Below are positions 36,789 to 41,472 of a DNA stretch of 41,472 bases, one piece after another; within the stretch, counting starts at the first letter, position 1; every line of letters starts with the position of its first letter. The notes under the pieces were generated by a model. The model was not told the origin of the DNA. It did not search any database and saw only the letters and a program-made list of their open reading frames with translations. The position numbers were made by a program, and so were the translations under genes. Source of the stretch: an uncultured Opitutia bacterium (GTDB taxonomy: Bacteria > Verrucomicrobiota > Verrucomicrobiia > Opitutales > UBA953). The stretch spans positions 1-41,472 of the forward strand of contig CAIYEN010000036.1 of NCBI GenBank assembly GCA_903925205.1. Direction: 5' to 3'.

Positions 36789-37087
36789 CCCTCCGTCTCC
36801 TTCGGTGCGTTTACGCTCTCGGCCCAATCGGCCCACGCCATGAGCGCCGCCGAAAGGGCTCGCGCCTCGCGCACATCGGTCAAGCTGAACTCCAGTTCGT
36901 AATGGTGCAGATTTTCCCGAGACCCTTGCCTCATCACCACGACCATTGATCCATCGGCAAATCCGGGATGAGGCCCGACTTCGATCATCGTCTCGTTCTC
37001 GGTGTAGGCGAGATCAACACGCGCACCCGCGACTGTTCTGTCGGGGTCGCGGAAAAGCGCATCTATGATGCGGCCAACGGATGTCAT
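36785..37087 (-). CDS. Hypothetical protein (100 aa)
   Basis: It begins MTSVGRIIDALFRDPDRTVA and has alternating strands (ARVDLAYTENETMIEVGPHP, MVVVMRQGSRENLHHYELEF, SLTDVREARALSAALMAWAD), so a small mixed alpha/beta fold. ATGA overlaps at both ends place it firmly in the leftward operon. No family recognised. Confidence 0.65.
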   Translation of the reverse strand: MTSVGRIIDALFRDPDRTVAGARVDLAYTENETMIEVGPHPGFADGSMVVVMRQGSRENLHHYELEFSLTDVREARALSAALMAWADWAESVNAPKETEG

Positions 37088-37263
37088 CGCTTATTCTCCT
37101 TATGGAATTTCTCGATAGCCTGCGCGATCCTCTCCCACGCTTCCGGGTCTGTGACCGCAAGACGGTTGTGGGCCATGCCGTTCTGACGCCACCAGCGTTC
37201 CCAATCCTCGCGGTTCCGCCAAGGGCCTACGGGCCACGCTATCGCTCTATTCGGCGTGTCCAT
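37084..37263 (-). CDS. Small Trp-rich hypothetical protein (59 aa)
   Basis: I choose ATG 37263 (AGGA eight bases upstream) rather than the track's 37350, which overlaps the HNH gene by over 100 bp. The product MDTPNRAIAWPVGPWRNRED, WERWWRQNGMAHNRLAVTDP, EAWERIAQAIEKFHKENKR has an unusual number of Trp residues and a helical basic end. Function unknown. Confidence 0.55.
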   Translation of the reverse strand: MDTPNRAIAWPVGPWRNREDWERWWRQNGMAHNRLAVTDPEAWERIAQAIEKFHKENKR

Positions 37264-37568
37264 GCGTTGTATCCTGGTGGCGGTTTGCGCCATGCGGAGG
37301 GCTTCTTCGCCCCGTACAACTTCGCTTTGACGCGCTTCGCCTTCGACCACGCCGCCGCGTCCGCTTTGGTCTTGGTCGCGTGGCAGTCCTTATGGGCAGG
37401 CCGCATGTTGGCCGCGTCGTCCGCGCCATCGAGCGCCAAGGGCCGCACATGCTCCACGTCCCAAGGCTGGCCGACCTGAATACGCAACTCGCACAGGTGG
37501 CAGCGGCCAGAAGCGCTCTCAAAAATTCTCAGCCGCTGAAGCGGAGATAAGGTCCGTCTCTTAACCAT
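37239..37568 (-). CDS. HNH endonuclease
   Basis: ATG 37568 gives 109 aa: MVKRRTLSPLQRLRIFESAS, GRCHLCELRIQVGQPWDVEH, VRPLALDGADDAANMRPAHK, DCHATKTKADA. The zinc-binding CxxC, the catalytic His in WDVEHVRPL, the Asn in ANMRPAHKDCH and final His form a standard HNH nuclease. Such enzymes assist packaging or degrade host DNA. Its start region duplicates the motif R-R-x-L-S-P-L-Q-R found at the beginning of the ORF upstream, see the inserted endonuclease entry. It overlaps the preceding stop by 8 bp. Confidence 0.85.
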   Translation of the reverse strand: MVKRRTLSPLQRLRIFESASGRCHLCELRIQVGQPWDVEHVRPLALDGADDAANMRPAHKDCHATKTKADAAAWSKAKRVKAKLYGAKKPSAWRKPPPGYNAWTRRIER

Positions 37569-38166
37569 GACGCCGCCATTGCTTGCCGGGAAGAAGCGCC
37601 TCCTCCAGTGGCCATCCTTTCGCGATCCTGTTCCGGAATGTCCCAGGCTTGAGGTCAAGTCCTCGGCATAGCTCGACCGAAGTCGTACCTCTCACGTAGT
37701 TGTTGCTCCGGTTCCGCGATTGCTCAATGTTTGTGGCCCAACGGCAATTCCCCGGCTCATAAGGACCGTTGTTGTTGATCCGATCTATTGAATGATCGGC
37801 AGACGGCCTGGTGCCCATATCTGCGGCGAATGCATCAATATCGTGCCACCGCTCGCAAACCACGATCCCGCGCCCGCCATATCGCGGATAGTCCTTGCTG
37901 CGCGAGTTGTGGCAACGATCCAGCATCCCGGCGTGGATGTTGTAAAGGGGGTGTTTTGTTATGTTCCTCGGCCTGCCGTCGATCAGGCAGCCGCACGATT
38001 TTCTGTTTCCCGCGCGCAGATCACCCCCTTGCGCAACCAAGAGGTTTCCGCAGTCGCATTGGCACTCGAAATGAGCGCCCGGCTTGTCGGGCACGTAGAC
38101 AAACCGCAAGACGGTTAATGCCCCGAACTTCCGCCCGGTTTCGTCCTTGGCCCGCTTGTCGTTCAT
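37561..38166 (-). CDS. Homing-type HNH endonuclease, probably inserted
   Basis: From ATG 38166 (GAGAG upstream) the 201-aa product reads MNDKRAKDETGRKFGALTVL, then a zinc-finger-like CQCDCGN...KSCGCL, and the homing-endonuclease signature LYNIHAGMLDRCHNSRSKDY, PRYGGRGIVVCERWHDIDAF, HSIDRINNNGPYEPGNCRWA. The C-terminus has a short helix-turn-helix-like segment for DNA recognition (GTTSVELCRGLDLKPGTFRN). The 16 codons ahead of this ATG encode a second copy of the HNH enzyme's start. The gene therefore seems to have inserted at the beginning of the HNH gene. Confidence 0.8.
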   Translation of the reverse strand: MNDKRAKDETGRKFGALTVLRFVYVPDKPGAHFECQCDCGNLLVAQGGDLRAGNRKSCGCLIDGRPRNITKHPLYNIHAGMLDRCHNSRSKDYPRYGGRGIVVCERWHDIDAFAADMGTRPSADHSIDRINNNGPYEPGNCRWATNIEQSRNRSNNYVRGTTSVELCRGLDLKPGTFRNRIAKGWPLEEALLPGKQWRRHG

Positions 38167-38214
38167 CGACAGTCTCTCGCGTTGTAATGGGGAGAGGGAG
38201 CGGCGGGTGGTCAT
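38167..38214 (-). pseudogene. Remnant of HNH gene start (16 codons)
   Basis: ATG 38214 overlaps the ninB-like stop (ATGA), as expected for the next gene of the operon, and encodes MTTRRSLSPLQRERLS. This matches the beginning of the HNH enzyme downstream (KRRTLSPLQRLRIF), though the DNA has diverged. The frame continues into the homing-type endonuclease. It may be read as an N-terminal extension, but a leftover 5' end of the interrupted HNH gene is likelier. Confidence 0.45.
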
Positions 38215-38612
38215 GCTTCAATCTTCTTGAACGTGACGCCGTGTTGATGGCCGAACACGAACAGCCACTCGTTCAGCGCGGCGCATTGCTTCGTGGTCAG
38301 GTCGCTCGTGTGCGGGAGCAGGAGGGCGAATTGCAGCCCGTCCAGGCTCTCGACAAGCTCCGGCGTCTCGCCCGTCTCGATCAGCCATTGCAAAGTAATC
38401 CGGCGCTTCCACCACACGGCGTCGTGCAGTTCGCCCGTTTCCGGCGGCCACGCCAGTTGGTCCGCGATGTCGTTCAGCGCCGCGTGAAGGAGGCGGTTTT
38501 GCTTGTGGGTCCGGCTTTGATGCGGGCGCGGGCTTCCCTTCCGGCTTCCACCAACCGGACGCGGTCCGCCTCGCTCAGAGCCGTAATCAGGGATTTGTGC
38601 TGTCGCCACCAT
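38211..38612 (-). CDS. NinB-like recombination protein, N-terminus uncertain
   Basis: Residues from about 33 on (SRTHKQNRLLHAALNDIADQ, LAWPPETGELHDAVWWKRRI, LLPHTSDLTTKQCAALNEWL, FVFGHQHGV) match the NinB family (lambda Orf), which loads recombinases at SSB-coated DNA and works with annealing proteins. The only in-frame ATG (38612) has no ribosome binding site and its first ~30 residues read like out-of-frame sequence of the neighbour. The true start or a frameshift is unresolved. Adjacent to the ERF gene, a logical partner. Confidence 0.65.
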   Translation of the reverse strand: MVATAQIPDYGSERGGPRPVGGSRKGSPRPHQSRTHKQNRLLHAALNDIADQLAWPPETGELHDAVWWKRRITLQWLIETGETPELVESLDGLQFALLLPHTSDLTTKQCAALNEWLFVFGHQHGVTFKKIEA

Positions 38613-38683
38613 GTGTCCAACTCATCGTCAGAGGTTGCCTGTGCAAGCGCCCAAATCAGGACGATAGGCAACAAGTCACTCAA
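38474..38683 (-). CDS. Small helical protein downstream of ERF (69 aa)
   Basis: The start is TTG 38683, overlapping the ERF stop with GAGG close upstream. The product begins MSDLLPIVLIWALAQATSDD, ELDTWWRQHKSLITALSEAD, RVRLVEAGREARARIK. Helices with 'lieaW..n...I..L.e.dr..l..a...r' occur as short units linked to phage annealing or exonuclease genes. It overlaps the NinB-like ORF by 139 bp, and its last ~14 residues (AGPTSKTASFTRR) look out of frame, so an indel may have separated one ancestral reading frame. Confidence 0.55.
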   Translation of the reverse strand: MSDLLPIVLIWALAQATSDDELDTWWRQHKSLITALSEADRVRLVEAGREARARIKAGPTSKTASFTRR

Positions 38684-39587
38684 GGTCCTCGCCGGTCACG
38701 TTCTGGTAGCACTGCTTGACGCGCAGATACTGTCCGGGGGAGTTGTCGGAAAGCCACTGCAGCGGCGACTTCGACTTTCGAGGCGGCACCGTCTGGGCGA
38801 CGCGACGCCATTCCTTTGCGCTTTCGGTGTTGCCCATATTGATCGTCTGAATAGCCCCGTCCGCGAACTCCTTAGCCCTCTCAGCAGCCTTGGCGCTGTA
38901 GTTGGACAGCAGGCGGCCATCTTCCCCGCGCGGCCCTGTGGAGAGCCGTTCCACGTCGTCGTTGTGGTCGGCCCCGTTGCCGTCGTCGTCCACGTCGCCA
39001 ACAGCCAGATTGAATATCAGCTTGAGTAGATACCTCTGGCCGTAAGAGGCAGCCGCTCCCGTGGCATGTGTCCTGGTCATCACGTCGCCGCCCTTGGCTC
39101 CCTTGCCATCTGCGGGCATGTCGATTTTGTAGTCCTGCCTGTGGCCGCCTCTATGCGACACGACGCAGAGCAAACGAACCTCTGCCGGAGTGGGGGCGTC
39201 GCCTGTGTTGAAGCTCAGGGCGAAGCCGTGCCGGGCGTAGATTGGCCGCACGGCATGATCGAGCGCCGCATAGGTCGCGTATTTGCTCCGGGTCTGGCTG
39301 TTGTTCGCGTCCGGGCTGATCGCCCGCATGGCTTCCTGGGCATCGGCCATAGCGGCGTCGAACTCGTCCCGCGCCTGCTTGGCGTCGCGGCGCTCCTTCA
39401 TCTGTAGAAGGCGGTCCATCTTGTCGATATCGACGCGGGGATCTGAAGCCGCGCGCTCGATCATCATGAGAAACGGGTCGCCTCCGGTCGGGATGGCGGG
39501 CGGCTGGTGCTGGGCAACGGCTGGTGCCGCTCCCTGCGGCATGGCATCGACCGGCGTAAAGTCGATCTCTTGAATAACGCTGTCCAT
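38676..39587 (-). CDS. erf: ERF-family single-strand annealing protein
   Basis: The 303-aa protein has the ERF core in residues ~70-190: SQTRSKYATYAALDHAVRPI, YARHGFALSFNTGDAPTPAE, VSHRGGHRQDYKIDMPADGK, GDVMTRTHATGAAASYGQRY, LLKLIFNLAVGDVDDDGNGA. ERF anneals complementary strands and promotes circularisation and recombination of phage DNA. N-terminal 45 residues are Pro/Ala-rich; the C-terminus (SPLQWLSDNSPGQYLRVKQC) is a separate small region. Leftward early operon, as expected for recombination genes. Confidence 0.9.
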   Translation of the reverse strand: MDSVIQEIDFTPVDAMPQGAAPAVAQHQPPAIPTGGDPFLMMIERAASDPRVDIDKMDRLLQMKERRDAKQARDEFDAAMADAQEAMRAISPDANNSQTRSKYATYAALDHAVRPIYARHGFALSFNTGDAPTPAEVRLLCVVSHRGGHRQDYKIDMPADGKGAKGGDVMTRTHATGAAASYGQRYLLKLIFNLAVGDVDDDGNGADHNDDVERLSTGPRGEDGRLLSNYSAKAAERAKEFADGAIQTINMGNTESAKEWRRVAQTVPPRKSKSPLQWLSDNSPGQYLRVKQCYQNVTGEDLE

Positions 39588-39635
39588 CTGTATGGCTCCT
39601 GTTGTGTTAGTTGAAAGTTGGAGTGATAGCGGCGG

Positions 39636-39743
39636 TCACGACATCACCTCGAGCGCAGCACTGGCCCGCGGCACGTACAGGATGATGAAGGCCAGCCCGG
39701 CCAGCAGGAACGTGACCGCGATGGCGTTGGCGAGGCGGGTCAT
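39636..39743 (-). CDS. Tiny membrane peptide (35 aa)
   Basis: ATG 39743 overlaps the upstream stop. The peptide MTRLANAIAVTFLLAGLAFI, ILYVPRASAALEVMS is a single hydrophobic helix with a basic start, resembling either a small inner-membrane peptide or a short signal-like sequence. The track line 39636-40001 starts far upstream in another gene's shadow. Function unknown. Confidence 0.5.
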   Translation of the reverse strand: MTRLANAIAVTFLLAGLAFIILYVPRASAALEVMS

Positions 39744-40039
39744 GGCGCCGCTCTCTTCCAGAACTCGCGCGGCAGCTTCATGTCCAACTGCATCGAGTGA
39801 TGATCGGTATAGGCGTCCACGTAGTGCAGGACGCGACCGCCGGGCGACATTGAGACGGTGACGCGCCGGCCCGTCGCTTCCCAGTGGAGGTGCGGGCAGT
39901 CGATTGTGTGGACGCCAACCCTCACGAGGCCGGCCGCTGCGAATTCGAATGGACCCGAGTGCTTGATGATGCCGTCGCTGCGGGTCGCGCCCAGCGCCCA
40001 AGTGAACGCCGCGCGAAGCATTTGCTCTGTCTTGGTCAT
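39740..40039 (-). CDS. Hypothetical early-left protein (99 aa)
   Basis: The product (MTKTEQMLRAAFTWALGATR, SDGIIKHSGPFEFAAAGLVR, VGVHTIDCPHLHWEATGRRV, TVSMSPGGRVLHYVDAYTDH) has an N-terminal helix and a beta-rich His-containing middle. ATGA overlaps at both ends. No recognised family. It lies in the group of small unknown genes between PL and the recombination genes. Confidence 0.65.
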   Translation of the reverse strand: MTKTEQMLRAAFTWALGATRSDGIIKHSGPFEFAAAGLVRVGVHTIDCPHLHWEATGRRVTVSMSPGGRVLHYVDAYTDHHSMQLDMKLPREFWKRAAP

Positions 40040-40380
40040 CGGTCGGCCCTCAGCTCGGCGGCGTATTCCCGCGCGCCTTCGTGGTCAGAAGCGGCGATTT
40101 CGAGCGCGGCGTCGTAGCCCTCGTTGTCGAGCCAGTCCTGCGCCTCGTCCAGCAGCATGCGGTCAGCGATGTCGGTGAACACGCCGTGATTGCCGGCGCC
40201 CGGCTTGATGCTCACAACCTCGACTTCGGCGTCCCATCCGGGGTGCCCAGGATCGCCGTTGCGCAGGTACATCACGTCGGGGCTGCCGGGCCGGAACTCG
40301 AACGTGATTTCCTGCTCGTCCTCCCAATCCATGCCGTCGCGGGAGCCGGACCTGTACCAGTTGATTTTGTGCTTGCTCAT
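40036..40380 (-). CDS. Acidic hypothetical protein (114 aa)
   Basis: The product (MSKHKINWYRSGSRDGMDWE, DEQEITFEFRPGSPDVMYLR, NGDPGHPGWDAEVEVVSIKP, LDEAQDWLDNEGYDAALEIA) is strongly acidic, with a beta-rich first half and a helical second half. Small acidic early proteins of phages are sometimes DNA mimics or anti-defence proteins; this is only a compositional hint. Coupled by ATGA overlaps. Confidence 0.65.
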   Translation of the reverse strand: MSKHKINWYRSGSRDGMDWEDEQEITFEFRPGSPDVMYLRNGDPGHPGWDAEVEVVSIKPGAGNHGVFTDIADRMLLDEAQDWLDNEGYDAALEIAASDHEGAREYAAELRADR

Positions 40381-40649
40381 GACGCAGCCTCGCAGGCTGC
40401 GTGATATCCGCCGGTCGGGCTGTCATCGCCCAAATGCTCCTGCGCCCACTCCGAGAGCATCGCCTGCATGGTGTCATCGAGCGCGTGCAGCGTGGCCTTG
40501 GCCGATACGAACTGCACCTCGGCAGGATCGGCGGGGTCGATGCGCGTGGCGCGAGCGCCCGCCGTGTAGGTGTAGGTGATCTCGACCTGGATCGAGTCAG
40601 GCTGCAGCCCGAAGGGGCAGTACGCCGTCATGGTGTGCTTGGTTGTCAT
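40377..40649 (-). CDS. Small hypothetical protein (90 aa), complete copy
   Basis: Starting at ATG 40649 (overlapping the 87-aa gene's stop; the GTG three bases earlier is less likely), it reads MTTKHTMTAYCPFGLQPDSI, QVEITYTYTAGARATRIDPA, ..., MLSEWAQEHLGDDSPTGGYH. First half beta, second half helical. Its first 26 codons are repeated at 1-79, where the contig begins. Function unknown. Confidence 0.65.
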   Translation of the reverse strand: MTTKHTMTAYCPFGLQPDSIQVEITYTYTAGARATRIDPADPAEVQFVSAKATLHALDDTMQAMLSEWAQEHLGDDSPTGGYHAACEAAS

Positions 40650-40912
40650 CACGCGGCCTCGTCCATCAAGCCAAGGTCAGCGGCCTCGATGGCGCGCGGC
40701 TCTGCGTGGTTGATCGCGTTCTCCAGCGCGATCAGGAGGGCGCAGGCGTCGGCCATGTAGAGCAGGATATTGAACTCGCCGCTTTGCACGCTGTCGCCGA
40801 GCCGGATGTTGATGAACGCTTGGCCGTTTCCGTTCTCCAAGTCCTGCGGAAACCCGGAGACATGGATGCCGGGGCGGTGGGCGCGCTTAACGCTGAATGT
40901 CTTGATGTCCAT
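40649..40912 (-). CDS. Small unknown phage protein, right variant (87 aa)
   Basis: Homologue of 79-330 with the same ribosome binding site (GGAGAGGG) and the same C-terminal 35 residues or so. The central part differs (FPQDLENGNGQAFINIRLGD, SVQSGEFN against FPADGHQSFINIKFGNTGQD, GEFQ) and is four residues longer. Both variants are intact. It shares the operon position behind the 161-aa gene. Function unknown. Confidence 0.75.
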   Translation of the reverse strand: MDIKTFSVKRAHRPGIHVSGFPQDLENGNGQAFINIRLGDSVQSGEFNILLYMADACALLIALENAINHAEPRAIEAADLGLMDEAA

Positions 40913-40928
40913 TTCCCTCTCCTTGTGA

Positions 40929-41414
40929 TCAGGCGGCGATTGAGTTGCTGAAAGCCGGCGCATCGATCGCCACCCGTGCGGCGCGATACCGATCGACCTG
41001 CCGCACGAACCCGGCCCACAACTCGCGGCGCTTGGTGAGCCAGTCGGCCCGGCGCTTCGCGGTCCACAGATCCCACGGCAGGCAGTCCCAAGCCGCGCGG
41101 CGGTTGCTCTCGTGCGTCTGCAGGTGCGAGAGCCAGTTGAGCGCGGCGGCGGCGTGGCATTCGTGCGGGAACTGGCCGATCTCGACGCAGGCCGGCTCGG
41201 CCCAGCGGTCGAAGCTGAAGCCCAGCAGGCGCTCGACGCGGGCGAAGTCGGCGGCGCGGTGGGCGACCTCGGCGGTGCAAACGGCAGCGGCCCAGCCACG
41301 GTCGCTGCACCCGTTGAGGTCGTGGCGGGGCAGCGGCTGGCGCTCGCGGCGGATCAGCTCGGCGGTGGTGAGGTGATCGGTGTCGCGGCGGGTGAGGGTG
41401 AGTGCGTCGGGCAT
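40929..41414 (-). CDS. Unknown early-left protein, right variant (161 aa)
   Basis: Homologue of 348-833, same length, about 83 percent identical by eye. The first 29 residues are identical; residues 30-43 read RHDLNGCSDRGWAA where the left variant has SHAIEGFNYRQWAV. Other changes are spread (for example FSFDRW against YDFDRW, DCLPWDLW against DCLPFDLW) and mostly conservative. It keeps the promoter and leader of the left copy, so both are expected to be expressed in the same way. Function unknown. Confidence 0.8.
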   Translation of the reverse strand: MPDALTLTRRDTDHLTTAELIRRERQPLPRHDLNGCSDRGWAAAVCTAEVAHRAADFARVERLLGFSFDRWAEPACVEIGQFPHECHAAAALNWLSHLQTHESNRRAAWDCLPWDLWTAKRRADWLTKRRELWAGFVRQVDRYRAARVAIDAPAFSNSIAA

Positions 41415-41443
41415 TGGTGGGTGGCTCCCTGTTCGGTGAAGCC

Positions 41444-41472
41444 AAGTTAATCAACCATTAACCCACAGTCAA
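41444..41472 (-). promoter_or_regulatory. Left promoter PL, right copy, cut at window end
   Basis: TTGACT (41472-41467) and TAACTT (41449-41444) with 17-bp spacing, identical to 863-891. OL1 (41446-41462) is complete; OL2 is cut by the window end. Confidence 0.65.

Larger units (their letters stand above)
40571..41472. repeat. Right copy of diverged terminal homologous block
   Basis: Homologous to 1-891 over its full length, 11 bp longer (a 12-bp insertion in the 87-aa gene and a 1-bp intergenic difference). Identical for the first 69 bases and for the last 129 bases, diverged between. The window stops at the -35 hexamer of PL. Confidence 0.9.

Noticed and set aside
36399-37087. Possible integrase/excisionase in the lambda int-xis position
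   Set aside because: Products of 129 and 100 aa lack tyrosine or serine recombinase motifs and are too short for an integrase.
1-41472. tRNA genes and CRISPR arrays
   Set aside because: No cloverleaf-like sequence with CCA-type end and no regularly spaced direct repeats were seen by eye; a tRNA scan would be needed to exclude them fully.

Overview
The window reads as an essentially complete genome, about 40.6 kb, of a GC-rich temperate tailed phage with podovirus (short-tailed) architecture. The capsid genes resemble Bordetella phage BPP-1 (Bbp19-, MCP- and Bbp16-type proteins) and the tail and ejection genes resemble T7 (gp11/gp12-type tail tube, gp13- to gp16-type internal proteins). The high GC, the GTA-type 3TM holin and the N-acetylmuramidase endolysin suggest an alphaproteobacterial host; this is inference. 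Positions 1-891 and 40571-41472 are diverged homologues of the same block, so the contig is most simply a circular or circularly permuted genome opened inside that block, with two sequence variants of it at the two ends.

Layout. (1) 1-900 and 36.4-41.5 kb, leftward: the early-left operon. It runs from promoter PL through two unknown small genes (each present in two variants), more small unknown genes, an ERF annealing recombinase, a NinB-like protein, an inserted homing-type endonuclease, an HNH nuclease and three small genes. (2) 0.95-2.4 kb: lysogeny and conversion. A small secreted protein (+), a Rap1a-type immunity-like periplasmic protein (-) and a CI/LexA-type repressor (-). (3) 2.4-2.46 kb: a divergent control region with three operator-like sites at exact 22-bp spacing and a promoter matching PL. 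(4) 2.46-8.5 kb, rightward early genes: YdaS/Cro-like protein, DnaA domain IV-like protein, a structured region ending in a strong intrinsic terminator, DUF1064 nuclease, SF2 helicase, Toprim primase, and tiny membrane peptides in ATGA overlaps. (5) 8.5-36.2 kb, rightward late genes: HTH protein, DUF5681 small-terminase-like protein, XF1762-type protein, large terminase, portal, scaffold, capsid, cement, lysis cassette, tail tube, tail fibre, and internal virion proteins ending in a 2904-aa polyvalent protein with an HETGH metallopeptidase motif. (6) 36.2-36.4 kb: the convergent intergenic region between the late operon and the end of the left operon.

The most interesting observation is in (6). 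No integrase, transposase or partition gene is visible, but the place where lambda carries attP holds an AT-rich sequence that matches 14 of 15 core positions of bacterial dif, with a good XerC-type arm and a degenerate XerD-type arm. This suggests a tailed temperate phage that integrates with the host XerCD recombinases. Other points for follow-up are the operator arrays shared by PR and PL, an embedded ORF inside the giant gene with a good ribosome binding site and better codon bias than the frame around it, an attenuator-like nested RNA structure, and an endonuclease gene inserted into the start of another nuclease gene.
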